The translations under genes were made by a program, and so were the position numbers. DNA of 39,217 nt, taken from positions 1 to 39,217 of the forward strand of contig JAHZHL010000009.1 of NCBI GenBank assembly GCA_019420305.1, in the 5' to 3' direction. Under the pieces are notes generated by a model. It was not told the DNA's origin. It did not search any database and saw only the letters and a list, made by a program, of their open reading frames with translations. This stretch comes from Bacillota bacterium (GTDB taxonomy: Bacteria; Bacillota; Clostridia; Peptostreptococcales; Anaerovoracaceae). Positions 23,505-31,742 of the stretch are shown here, piece by piece (within the stretch, counting starts at the first letter, position 1; every line of letters begins with the position of its first letter).

Positions 23505-24625
23505 AGAGAGAAAAAAAGCGAATAAGAAGGTATCTTTGCCTGTTTCTCGTTTGTTTATGCGTCGGAACGGTCGTGTATGGCGCTGTCCGGCAGGAGATTC
23601 CGGTGACCGGCCGATTTCGTTCCGGCAGTGTCGCGCTTGATCTGAACACGTACAGCAGAGACGGGAAGGTTCTTCGGGAAACGGTACCGGAAGGAGCAGT
23701 AACAGCAGGGAAACGGATTTCCTATATCCCGGAGATTACAGCGGTAAGAGCGGATTGTTATGTGCGGCTCAGGGTTACGTTTGACATGAAAAAGAAGGTT
23801 CCGGCTCCTCTGACTGTGAGCGGTCTGAAATTGAATAAGGGCTGGGTAAGAAAAGGCGATCAGATCTATTACACAAAACCCTTGAAAACAGGAAAATCGA
23901 GCTGCGCCTTTGAAGAAATCATCATTCCCGAAACATGGAACCGGGACACAGCTTCGGATTTTACCGTTCATCTGACTGCGGATGCAATCCAGGCCGAACA
24001 TTTCGCGCCGGACTTTGAATCGGATACACCCTGGGGCGCTGTGGAAATCGAAGAGGAAAAAGAAACCGATCCAAACGATTACAGGCGCGCCAGACCCCTC
24101 CGCCAGGAGCATAGTCTGACTTATCAGGGAAATGGAATCTTTGAACTTCCATCAGCTGATCTCTTCTCTAATTTTTCGCCGGCTGCGGCGGGAGACCGGA
24201 AAAAGGACTGTCTCAGAATGAAAAACGATTCAGGTAAAAAAATACGGTTGTCTTTCAGGTGTACGCCGCCGGAGGCGCGAGCCTTTCCGGCGAGAGTAAG
24301 ACTGGAACTGTATGTAGGGGAACGCAGAATTTATGCGGGACCGTTGTCCGGAGAACGTCTGCGGGTCTATCAGAACCTGGCGGATCTGAAGCCGGGAGAG
24401 GAACAAATGCTTCGCTTTGAATTGTCCGTTCCGGAAAGGCTTCGAAACCGGTTCTCTGCGGAAATGGGGAAGGTTGTCTGGTTTTTCCGGGCAGAGGAGA
24501 TGGAGCGAAGCGGCTCTGCCGTACAGACAGGCGATGCGTTTCCCTATATACTGTTGATTCTGTTCCTGACAGGCTCGGGGAGCACCCTGATACTGCTCTG
24601 TAAGAGAAGAAAGCAGGCGGATTAA
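23501..24625 (+). CDS. TasA-like surface protein with a QTGD-type membrane tail
   Basis: The protein has 374 residues. After a basic start and a hydrophobic segment (about 12-29) comes a SipW-like junction (YGAVRQEIPVTGRFRSGSVA), then a TasA-like beta domain (about 35-170), an acidic linker and a second beta domain (about 200-335). The C-terminus reads SAVQTGD, a hydrophobic helix, and the basic tail KRRKQAD. This is the build of a sortase substrate, but the motif is VQTGD where LPxTG would be expected. Many Clostridia surface proteins carry such degenerate xxTGD tails. It could anchor the fibre to the cell. No sortase gene is present in the window, so anchoring by a housekeeping sortase or simple membrane retention remains open. 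Confidence 0.75.
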   Translation: MKREKKRIRRYLCLFLVCLCVGTVVYGAVRQEIPVTGRFRSGSVALDLNTYSRDGKVLRETVPEGAVTAGKRISYIPEITAVRADCYVRLRVTFDMKKKVPAPLTVSGLKLNKGWVRKGDQIYYTKPLKTGKSSCAFEEIIIPETWNRDTASDFTVHLTADAIQAEHFAPDFESDTPWGAVEIEEEKETDPNDYRRARPLRQEHSLTYQGNGIFELPSADLFSNFSPAAAGDRKKDCLRMKNDSGKKIRLSFRCTPPEARAFPARVRLELYVGERRIYAGPLSGERLRVYQNLADLKPGEEQMLRFELSVPERLRNRFSAEMGKVVWFFRAEEMERSGSAVQTGDAFPYILLILFLTGSGSTLILLCKRRKQAD

Positions 24626-24626
24626 A

Positions 24627-25115
24627 ATGAAAAAGTGGATGAAACTTGCCGTTCAGGGACTGCTGCTGGGGAGTATCCTGGCTGCAGCCCTCTCTTTCCC
24701 GGCAGGAATTCGATATGTATATGTAAAGAGTGGAAGCATGGAACCGGCAATCCCTACAGGAAGCCTTTGTATGATTCATGCGAAGGCGGAGCGCGGGGAT
24801 ATTCGAACAGGAGATATTATCGCTTTTTCACTGGGTGAAGCGAATCTGCCTGTTGCCCATCGTGTGATGGAGATTACGGAACAGGGCTGTCGGACAAAAG
24901 GTGACGCAAATCGTTCCGCGGATCCCTGGCAGGTGGAGTTTGATGATATACAAGGGAAGGTGATTGGTACGGTCCCATATGCAGGTTATATTGTCTCCTT
25001 CTTTCAGTCGGTGAAAGGGGTAGCGCTGCTGACGGGCGGAGCGGTTTTGTACTGCTTCGGCAAGTGGAGAAAAGCGAGAAATGCCTCGTCTGAAATTTCT
25101 AAAGCATGCCGATAA
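24627..25115 (+). CDS. sipW: Signal peptidase I, SipW-like (ER type)
   Basis: The protein has 162 residues. An N-terminal membrane helix (about 7-26) is followed by the catalytic serine motif SGSMEP (35-40, with S37), the ER-type histidine in VAHRV (H78, replacing the bacterial lysine) and the KGDAN motif (91-95). A second membrane helix near 130-147 is followed by a short basic tail. SipW of Bacillus subtilis cleaves TasA and TapA. It is the last gene of the operon, directly after the anchored TasA-like gene, so it should process the TasA-like proteins here. Its stop codon lies 17 bases into the end of the convergent YeiH-family gene. Confidence 0.88.
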   Translation: MKKWMKLAVQGLLLGSILAAALSFPAGIRYVYVKSGSMEPAIPTGSLCMIHAKAERGDIRTGDIIAFSLGEANLPVAHRVMEITEQGCRTKGDANRSADPWQVEFDDIQGKVIGTVPYAGYIVSFFQSVKGVALLTGGAVLYCFGKWRKARNASSEISKACR

Positions 25116-26124
25116 AATGTTGTACAATAAGAGAAACAACAGCGACCGCAAACCAGCAGCACAGTCCCAGCGCGATCGGGCGGAGTCCGTTTGTCAGAAG
25201 TTTTTTCAAATTTGTGTTTAGTCCGATGGCGGTCATAGCCATGACGATCATAAATTTTCCGGCTGTAACCAATATCTCCGGCAGTCTCTCCGGCAGAGGA
25301 AGGAAAGTATTGATAATTGCAGTCAGGACAAATCCCAGCACAAACCATGGGAATATTCTGCCGATGCTGTAAGATGGATCGGTTGTACTGTCGACCTTCC
25401 TGCTTTTGACCATTTTTCGAGTGGTATAGACTGCGAGAACCAGGGTAATGGGTACAATCATCAGTGTACGGGTCAGTTTTACAATGGTGGCAAACGTAAG
25501 AGCCGTGTTATTCCCTGCCGAAGCGCTCCAGGACGCGCCGGCTGCAACAACGGAAGACGTATCGTTGATGGCAGTGCCCGCCCACATCCCGAAGCCGGTG
25601 TCCGTAAGTCCGAGCAGATGACCGAGAGGCGGAAAGAGAAATACGGCAGCGATGTTAAACAGGAAAATCGTTGAGATTGCCTGCGCGACATCTTCCTCGT
25701 CCGCGCGGATAACCGGGGCTGTGGCTGCAATCGCGGAACCGCCGCAGATACAGGTTCCCACACCGATAAGGGTAGTGGTTTTTCCTTCGACTTTCATCGC
25801 CTTTCCGATAAAGTAGGCAGTCAGAAAGGACGCGGTTAGTGTAAACAGCATGACCAGAAGAGACTGTCCGCCTACCCGGATGACATGAAACAGATTCATT
25901 TCAAACCCCAGCAAAATAATGGAATATTGAAGGATTTTTTTTGCAGTGAAGGAAATGCCGTCTGAGAAAACAGCCGGCCGCCGGAACAGCGCGATGAGTA
26001 TCCCCAGGAGGATTCCAAATACCGGACCTCCGATGACTGGAAAAACAATCCCCAAAAACCAGGCGGGAAGGGCGATAACCAGACAGGCCAGGATTCCCGG
26101 CGCGTTCTTTTTTACAACATTCAT
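25099..26124 (-). CDS. YeiH-family (UPF0324) putative anion exporter
   Basis: The protein has 341 residues from ATG 26124, chosen for GAGG eight bases ahead; an upstream in-frame ATG at 26178 would reach into the dyad in the divergent gap. It has about ten hydrophobic segments. The family features are GVGTCICGGSAIAATAPVIR (about 122-141), AISTIFLFNIAAVFLFPPLG, and GTAINDTSSVVAAGASWS near 183-200. UPF0324/YeiH proteins are thought to export small anions such as sulfate or sulfite, but the substrate is not settled. It is divergent from a LysR-type gene, as yeiH and yeiE are in enterobacteria, so the regulator very likely controls it. Confidence 0.88.
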   Translation of the reverse strand: MNVVKKNAPGILACLVIALPAWFLGIVFPVIGGPVFGILLGILIALFRRPAVFSDGISFTAKKILQYSIILLGFEMNLFHVIRVGGQSLLVMLFTLTASFLTAYFIGKAMKVEGKTTTLIGVGTCICGGSAIAATAPVIRADEEDVAQAISTIFLFNIAAVFLFPPLGHLLGLTDTGFGMWAGTAINDTSSVVAAGASWSASAGNNTALTFATIVKLTRTLMIVPITLVLAVYTTRKMVKSRKVDSTTDPSYSIGRIFPWFVLGFVLTAIINTFLPLPERLPEILVTAGKFMIVMAMTAIGLNTNLKKLLTNGLRPIALGLCCWFAVAVVSLIVQHFIGML

Positions 26125-26169
26125 AGCATATACCTCATTTCTTATTATTCTACCGATATTATGCCACGT

Positions 26170-26225
26170 ATTTATCATAAAATAAAATGATAAATATTTA
26201 TTTAAAGATAAATATATGTTATAAT
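26170..26225. promoter_or_regulatory. Divergent control region between yeiH-like and lysR-like genes
   Basis: A perfect dyad ATTTATCAT (26170-26178) / ATGATAAAT (26187-26195) has an 8-base spacer. GATAAATAT then recurs at 26189-26197 and 26208-26216. TATAAT at 26220-26225 is a -10 for the LysR gene. The dyad is a good candidate for the LysR binding site. Confidence 0.55.
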
Positions 26226-26245
26226 TATAAACAGGAGGTGTTCAA

Positions 26246-27124
26246 ATGCTTGACTTTCGGATTCATACGTTTCTTACCGTATGTAAATATATGAATTTTA
26301 CAAGGGCAGCGGAAGAACTGGGACTCACACAACCAGCAGTTTCCCAGCATATTCGATATCTGGAAGAAGCCTACCGGACAAAACTGTTTTTCTATCAAAA
26401 GAAAAAAATGTTTTTAACGGAAGAGGGAACGGTTTTGCTTCGTGCCGCGGCGGCGGTGAACCATGATGAAATCCACTTGAAAAAACAGATCGCGGAGTTG
26501 CGGGGAGGAGTGAAAACACTGTCCTTTGGTGTGACTCTGACAATCGGTGAATTCATCATGCCGCGAAAAATTGCGGAATATCTCAGAGCACATCCGGAAA
26601 CGAATGTAAAAATGACGGTTGCCAATACGCAGGAACTTTTAAAACAATTGAACAGCGGGCTGTTGGACTTTGCGCTGGTAGAAGGATTTTTTACAAAAAG
26701 CGAGTATGACAGTCTCGTTTATTCAGAAGAACCGTATATTCCGGTATGCGGTAGAGAGTATTCACCGCGGAAAGAATTGCGCCGCATCGAGGATACCTTC
26801 GGTGAACGCCTTATTGCGCGAGAGGCGGGTTCAGGAACCAGAAAAATTTTCGAACGGTATCTGGAAAGCCGCAATTTTCAGATCAGAGATTACAAACGAG
26901 TGGTGGAAATCAGCAATATAAGCGCAATCAAAGCGCTGACCGAGGCAGGAGCAGGCATCACTTTTTTGTATGAAGCGGCAGTAAAAAAAGAACTGGAAGC
27001 CGGAACGCTGGTGCGGATTCCATTGCAGGATTTTTATCTGGCGCATGATTTCACGTTTATCTGGCCGAAGAACAGTATTTTTTCCGAATACTACAAAGAA
27101 CTGTTCGGGATACTGGCTGTCTGA
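26246..27124 (+). CDS. LysR-family transcriptional regulator (YeiE-like position)
   Basis: The protein has 292 residues. The winged helix-turn-helix is at 1-60 (FLTVCKYMNFTRAAEELGLT, QPAVSQHIRYLEEAYRTKLF). The effector-binding substrate domain covers about 88-290, starting KTLSFGVTLTIGEF and including LDFALVEGFF and EAGSGTRKIFE. AGGAGG precedes the ATG. It is transcribed away from the YeiH-like transporter gene across a 121-bp gap that carries a dyad. The effector is unknown; by the YeiE precedent a sulfur anion such as sulfite would be a reasonable guess, which is inference only. Confidence 0.92.
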   Translation: MLDFRIHTFLTVCKYMNFTRAAEELGLTQPAVSQHIRYLEEAYRTKLFFYQKKKMFLTEEGTVLLRAAAAVNHDEIHLKKQIAELRGGVKTLSFGVTLTIGEFIMPRKIAEYLRAHPETNVKMTVANTQELLKQLNSGLLDFALVEGFFTKSEYDSLVYSEEPYIPVCGREYSPRKELRRIEDTFGERLIAREAGSGTRKIFERYLESRNFQIRDYKRVVEISNISAIKALTEAGAGITFLYEAAVKKELEAGTLVRIPLQDFYLAHDFTFIWPKNSIFSEYYKELFGILAV

Positions 27125-27217
27125 ACGGAAGAGCTATCAATGAAAGATACTTTTCTTTCACACTGGAAAGAGTTACAATAAAAGAAAGATATATCTGCAT
27201 CAGAAGCAGGGGGTGAA

Positions 27218-27844
27218 ATGATGAGCGCGAATTATGTGATTACAATCAGCAGACAGGCTGGAAGCGGAGGCACCATTTTGGGAAAAGGCCTCGCAAAACA
27301 TTTCGGGTTTTATTACCTGGATAATGAAGTCCTGAAAAGCCGGGCAAGGGAATGGAACCGGGAGCAGACAGATGAGTGGATCGGCAGTCCGTCTATGGGA
27401 AGGTCATTTCTGACTCCGAACTTGGGAGGTCTTCCGTACCTCTCCGACACCTGGATGATTACGACAGACGCGAATCTTTTTCGGGCAGAAAGCGAGATTA
27501 TGAAACAGACGGCAGAAAAAGGCTCCTGCATTATTACGGGAAGGTGCGGAGCTTATCTGTTTCGGGAACAGGAAAAGCATGTAAGCCTGTTTTTATACGC
27601 GGACGAAGCGTCCCGGATTGGAAGACTGGAGCGGGAACTTTCCTTTTCCCATGACAAAGCGAAGAAAGTGATTGACCGGGCGGATAAAGAAAGGGCCCGC
27701 TACTATAGCAGACATACGGGAGAAAAATGGCTGGATATGACAGGGTATGATTTGTGTATTGATACCGGAAAATTGCCGGAAGAAGAGGTAAAGCGGCTCG
27801 CGATCCATTATATTGAAGCGCGGTTTCCGCAGCTGAAACGATAA
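27218..27844 (+). CDS. Cytidylate kinase-like family protein
   Basis: The protein has 208 residues. It starts with YVITISRQAGSGGTILGKGLA, a P-loop variant of the cytidylate kinase-like family, followed by FGFYYLDNEVL as the next strand. Further along are IITGRCGAYLF and a lid-like region around RADKERARYYSRHTGEKWLD. Such proteins are common in Clostridia beside regulators and transporters and are not the main Cmk, which is longer and has a different lid. Their substrate is unknown. The start is one of two adjacent ATGs (27218 or 27221), with AGGGGGTGA ahead. A hairpin terminator follows 17 bases after the stop. Confidence 0.85.
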   Translation: MMSANYVITISRQAGSGGTILGKGLAKHFGFYYLDNEVLKSRAREWNREQTDEWIGSPSMGRSFLTPNLGGLPYLSDTWMITTDANLFRAESEIMKQTAEKGSCIITGRCGAYLFREQEKHVSLFLYADEASRIGRLERELSFSHDKAKKVIDRADKERARYYSRHTGEKWLDMTGYDLCIDTGKLPEEEVKRLAIHYIEARFPQLKR

Positions 27845-27860
27845 AAGATTGAAAAATAAG

Positions 27861-27910
27861 GGCTTCCGGCGGTAAAGTGAAAAGAGCGCTTCTGCCGGAA
27901 GTCTTTTTTC
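27861..27910 (+). terminator. Terminator after the cytidylate kinase-like gene
   Basis: GGCTTCCGGC and GCCGGAAGTC pair (one G-T) around a 23-base loop and are followed by TTTTTT. Confidence 0.85.
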
Positions 27911-28008
27911 AATATCGTTAGAAAAGCTGTGGGCGCTGGATTTTTGCATGAGAGAGGGCCGGCAATAAATTTTTAGAAAAAATTTCAAGAAAATTTTCTA
28001 AAAGAGTG

Positions 28009-28037
28009 TTGACAATTCAATATAAGAGTGGTAAATT
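28009..28037 (+). promoter_or_regulatory. Promoter of the hrcA operon
   Basis: TTGACA (28009-28014) and TAAATT (28032-28037) are spaced by 17 bases, just upstream of the CIRCE element. A further 10-bp inverted repeat, TTTTAGAAAA / TTTTCTAAAA (27971-28003), lies directly before it. Confidence 0.75.
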
Positions 28038-28047
28038 TAAACTGTAA

Positions 28048-28074
28048 TTAGCACTCATGCAAAGAGAGTGCTAA
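28048..28074. promoter_or_regulatory. CIRCE operator (HrcA binding site)
   Basis: TTAGCACTC (28048-28056), nine bases, and GAGTGCTAA (28066-28074) match the CIRCE consensus perfectly. It covers the expected transcription start region and ends just before the hrcA ribosome binding site, so HrcA would repress its own operon. Confidence 0.97.
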
Positions 28075-28089
28075 CAGGAGGGACTGAAG

Positions 28090-29133
28090 ATGGATCTGAG
28101 TGAAAGGAAGCTGAGAATATTACAGGCGATTATAAGCGACTTTATTACAACAGCAGAGCCGGTGGGTTCCAGAACACTTTCCAAGAAATTCGATCTGGGA
28201 ATTAGTCCAGCCACGATTCGCAATGAAATGGCGGATTTAGAGGAAATGGGATTTTTGACGCATCCCCATACGTCGGCAGGTCGCGTGCCGTCAGAGAAAG
28301 CTTACAGGCTGTATGTGAATGACATGATGAAAAAACGCGAACTGTCAAAAGAAGAGAAGGATGCGATTGCGAAAAAACTCTATGAAAATGTCGCGGAACT
28401 GGAGAAAACGGTGCAGCACGCGGCTGAAATCCTGTCGGAGATTACCAATCTGACTTCATTCGCGCTGACACCATCACCCGATGAGGATACGCTGAAGTAT
28501 ATCAATCTGCTTCCGGTGGATGAACATACGGTTGTACTGATGATTGTATCCCATAGCGGAAAAGTTTCCAATACGGCGCTGAAATTAAAAGTGCCTTATA
28601 CGGAAGAAGGGTTGGAACTGCTGTCAAAGAATATGACCTATAACTATAGGGGCAAAACGATCAGCGAAGTACTGACTCTGGACATTATCGAAAGCTTTGA
28701 GACTGATATTGAAGCAATGAGTGTTCTGGCTAAGAAAGTAATGCCGAATTTTGTGAAGACACTGGAAAATATGCTGAATGTTCATTTGTATATGGACGGA
28801 CTTACCAATATATTTTCCATTCCCGAGTACAATGACTTGGATAAAGCGAAGATGTTCCTTGAAATGCTCGGAAAAAAGGAGGACTTTACGAAAACTCTGA
28901 TTAACCGGGAAAACGGTGTAATCATTACCATAGGGAAGGAAAACGCGGAAGACATGATGCAGGATTGCAGCCTGATTACCGCAACTTACCATGTGGACGG
29001 CAAACTGGCAGGCAAGATCGGTGTAATCGGGCCGACCAGAATGCGGTATGGTGAGATTACGTCAGTAGTTGAATTTTTAACGGAGAACATAAGCAACGCG
29101 TTCAAGTTGCCAGGAGGAGGTAAGGATGAGTAA
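28090..29133 (+). CDS. hrcA: Heat-inducible transcription repressor HrcA
   Basis: The protein has 347 residues, the usual length. The N-terminal winged helix (about 1-75) contains ERKLRILQAIISDFITTAEP, VGSRTLSKKF, SPATIRNEMADLEEMGFL and HTSAGRVPSEKAYRLYV, all hallmark HrcA segments. A GAF-like middle domain and the dimerisation region follow. HrcA binds the CIRCE element when kept active by GroEL and releases it under heat stress. AGGAGGG lies seven bases ahead of the ATG. The gene overlaps grpE by eight bases. Confidence 0.98.
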   Translation: MDLSERKLRILQAIISDFITTAEPVGSRTLSKKFDLGISPATIRNEMADLEEMGFLTHPHTSAGRVPSEKAYRLYVNDMMKKRELSKEEKDAIAKKLYENVAELEKTVQHAAEILSEITNLTSFALTPSPDEDTLKYINLLPVDEHTVVLMIVSHSGKVSNTALKLKVPYTEEGLELLSKNMTYNYRGKTISEVLTLDIIESFETDIEAMSVLAKKVMPNFVKTLENMLNVHLYMDGLTNIFSIPEYNDLDKAKMFLEMLGKKEDFTKTLINRENGVIITIGKENAEDMMQDCSLITATYHVDGKLAGKIGVIGPTRMRYGEITSVVEFLTENISNAFKLPGGGKDE

Positions 29134-29722
29134 CGAGTCGAAGGAATGCAGAGAGAAAGGCACAGCGACGGAGGATGAACTGAAAAAAGGACAGGATTCC
29201 GTGGAGGCTGATGCAGAAGATAGACCTTCCAAAGAGAAGGAACCCGAACAGACGCAGGGAACGGAAGAAAACAAAGAGGAAGAGCCTGCGGAGAAAGAAA
29301 AAAAGGAACCGGAAGAGGATGAAAGCACTCGCTATATGAGATTGATGGCAGACTTTCAGAATTACAAAAAAAGAGTGGAAAAGGAAAAATCCGATATCTA
29401 CTCCTATGCCAATGAAAAATTGGTGACGGAACTTCTGAATGTACTGGACAATTTTGAACGGGCGCTGGAACATGAGGGAGAAGATAAGAGCTTCCATGAA
29501 GGCATGCAGATGATTTTTAAACAGCTCTTTGATGTCCTTGAAAAATCCGGTCTGAAAGAAATCCCGGCTCTGGGAGAGGAATTTGATCCGAATTTCCACA
29601 ACGCGGTGATGAATGAAGACACCGAGGAATATGAAAGCGGAACGGTTTCGGGTGTGATGCAGAAGGGCTACACTTTGAACGGCAAGGTAATCCGGCCGTC
29701 TATGGTGAAAGTCGCCAGCTGA
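29126..29722 (+). CDS. grpE: Nucleotide exchange factor GrpE
   Basis: The protein has 198 residues. The first 60 are an acidic, Glu/Lys-rich low-complexity tail. The long coiled-coil dimerisation helix follows, with YMRLMADFQNYKKRVEKEKS (about 68-87), then the four-helix part with LLNVLDNFERAL. The beta domain that opens DnaK ends with the family motif GYTLNGKVIRPSMVKV. GrpE drives ADP release from DnaK. The start lies within the hrcA end, with GGAGG ahead. The 61-bp AT-rich gap to dnaK contains a TATAAT (29761-29766), possibly a weak internal promoter. Confidence 0.97.
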   Translation: MSNESKECREKGTATEDELKKGQDSVEADAEDRPSKEKEPEQTQGTEENKEEEPAEKEKKEPEEDESTRYMRLMADFQNYKKRVEKEKSDIYSYANEKLVTELLNVLDNFERALEHEGEDKSFHEGMQMIFKQLFDVLEKSGLKEIPALGEEFDPNFHNAVMNEDTEEYESGTVSGVMQKGYTLNGKVIRPSMVKVAS

Positions 29723-29783
29723 TAAATGGTTTTTAAATTTAAAAAATAAATAATTTAGAATATAATATAAAGGAGAGATTAAT

Positions 29784-31670
29784 ATGGGAAAAGTAATAGG
29801 AATAGACTTAGGGACAACAAACTCGTGCGTAGCAGTGCTGGAAGGGGGAGAACCTGTTGTAATCGCTAATGCGGAGGGAAACAGAACGACCCCATCCGTA
29901 GTGGGATTCGCGAAAAATGGAGAAAGGCTGATCGGTGAGACCGCGAAGAGACAGGCAATCACCAATCCGGACAGAACGATTTCTTCTATCAAGAGATATA
30001 TGGGTACCGATCATACGGTAGAAATTGATGGAAAGAAATATACGCCGCAGGATATTTCCGCGATGATTCTGAGCAAGCTGAAAGCGGACGCGGAAAGTTA
30101 TTTGGGAGGCACTGTGACGGAGGCGGTTATTACAGTACCGGCTTACTTTACCGACAGCCAGAAGCAGGCTACGAAAGATGCCGGAAAGATTGCCGGACTG
30201 GATGTAAAGAGAATCATCAACGAGCCGACAGCGGCTTCACTGGCTTACGGTCTTGATAAAGATGAAGCGCAGCATAAGATCCTGGTGTACGACCTGGGAG
30301 GAGGTACATTCGATGTATCCATTCTGGAACTGGGAGATGGCGTATTTGAAGTATTGGCAACAAACGGAAACAACAAACTGGGCGGCGATGATTTTGACGA
30401 GGCGGTTTTAAATTACCTGGCGGATACGTTCGCGAAGGAAAACGGAATTGACCTGAGAAACGATAAGATGGCTCTGCAGAGATTGAAGGAAGCTGCGGAG
30501 AAAGCCAAGAAAGAATTATCGAGCGCGCAGACGACCAACATCAACCTGCCGTTCATTACTGTAAATCAGGACGGACCGCTGCATATGAATATGGATCTGA
30601 CAAGAGCCAAATTCGATCAGCTGACTTCCGATCTGGTTCAGAAAACCATCGAACCGATGCAGAAGGCAATGAATGACGCGGGCGTAACCAACAGCGATAT
30701 TTCGAAAGTTATCCTGGTCGGCGGTTCTACCAGAATTCCGGCTGTACAGGAGGCGGTTAAGAAAGTAACCGGCAAAGAACCGTTCAAGGGAATCAACCCG
30801 GATGAATGTGTCGCAATCGGCGCGGCAATCCAGGCAGGGGTACTGACCGGTGAGGTAAACGACGTACTGTTGCTGGATGTAACGCCGCTGTCCCTGTCCA
30901 TCGAAACTCTGGGTGGTGTAGCGACGAAGCTGATTGAAAGAAATACGACAATTCCGACAAAGAAGAGTCAGATCTTCTCAACCGCCGCGGATAATCAGAC
31001 CGCAGTAGATATTCACGTAATGCAGGGCGAACGTGAAATGGCATCCGGCAATACAACGCTGGGACGTTTCCAGCTGACCGGCATTCCGCCAGCTCCGCGT
31101 GGAGTTCCGCAGATCGAAGTTACGTTTGATATCGACGCCAACGGTATCGTAAATGTACACGCGAAAGATATGGGAACCGGAAAAGAACAGAGCATTACAA
31201 TCACTTCTTCTACAAAGCTGTCTGATGAAGAAATCCAGGCGAAAGTCAAAGAAGCCGAACAGTACGCGGCGGAAGACAAACAGAGAAAAGAAGAGGTTGA
31301 AGTAAGAAACCAGGCAGAAACTCTGGTATATGAAACAGAAAAGAACCTGAAGGAAATCGAGGGAAGCTTATCGGAAGAAGAAAAGACGGCCGTAAACACA
31401 GCCAAGGATGAACTGTCCAAGGCTCTGGAGGGCAATAACATTGAAGAAATCAAGGATAAAACAGAAAAACTGACGCAGCAGTTCCACTCCATCTCCGCGA
31501 AGATGTACCAGCAGGCGCAGGCTCAGCAGGGACAAGGAGCTGACGGAGCAGCAGGCGGATTTGATCCGAATGCGGGCCAGGCCGGCGGCAGTGCGGCAGG
31601 CGGTCCGGCAGGGGACAACGTAGTAGATGCCGATTACGAAGTCGTAGATGACGATAAGAAAAATAATTAA
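29784..31670 (+). CDS. dnaK: Molecular chaperone DnaK (Hsp70)
   Basis: The protein has 628 residues. The ATPase domain starts KVIGIDLGTTNSCVAVLEGG and includes DLGGGTFDVSILELGDGVFE. It has the short Gram-positive form, without the extra segment seen in proteobacterial DnaK. The substrate-binding domain begins near residue 370 (LLLDVTPLSLSIETLGGVAT), followed by the helical lid. The flexible tail is Gly/Ala/Gln rich and ends in an acidic cluster. It folds and protects proteins with DnaJ and GrpE. AAAGGAG lies ahead of the ATG. Confidence 0.99.
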   Translation: MGKVIGIDLGTTNSCVAVLEGGEPVVIANAEGNRTTPSVVGFAKNGERLIGETAKRQAITNPDRTISSIKRYMGTDHTVEIDGKKYTPQDISAMILSKLKADAESYLGGTVTEAVITVPAYFTDSQKQATKDAGKIAGLDVKRIINEPTAASLAYGLDKDEAQHKILVYDLGGGTFDVSILELGDGVFEVLATNGNNKLGGDDFDEAVLNYLADTFAKENGIDLRNDKMALQRLKEAAEKAKKELSSAQTTNINLPFITVNQDGPLHMNMDLTRAKFDQLTSDLVQKTIEPMQKAMNDAGVTNSDISKVILVGGSTRIPAVQEAVKKVTGKEPFKGINPDECVAIGAAIQAGVLTGEVNDVLLLDVTPLSLSIETLGGVATKLIERNTTIPTKKSQIFSTAADNQTAVDIHVMQGEREMASGNTTLGRFQLTGIPPAPRGVPQIEVTFDIDANGIVNVHAKDMGTGKEQSITITSSTKLSDEEIQAKVKEAEQYAAEDKQRKEEVEVRNQAETLVYETEKNLKEIEGSLSEEEKTAVNTAKDELSKALEGNNIEEIKDKTEKLTQQFHSISAKMYQQAQAQQGQGADGAAGGFDPNAGQAGGSAAGGPAGDNVVDADYEVVDDDKKNN

Positions 31671-31682
31671 TAACCCTTTTGC

Positions 31683-31710
31683 CAGAGCACTCCTTTTCAG
31701 GAGTGCTCTG
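31683..31710. promoter_or_regulatory. CIRCE-like hairpin between dnaK and dnaJ
   Basis: CAGAGCACTCCT and AGGAGTGCTCTG form a perfect 12-bp stem with a four-base loop. The inner part reads AGCACTC, eight bases, GAGTGCT. These are the CIRCE half-site cores with one base less between them than the consensus nine. No T run follows, so it is not a normal terminator. It may be a second, imperfect HrcA site or an mRNA processing/attenuation hairpin. Confidence 0.7.
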
Positions 31711-31742
31711 CATGGGTATATTACTTAAAGTGAGGAAAGGTA

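Noticed and set aside
29102..29992. A 296-codon Phe-rich open frame on the minus strand
   Set aside because: It is antisense to grpE and the start of dnaK. The hydrophobic look results from reading Glu/Lys-rich codons backwards.
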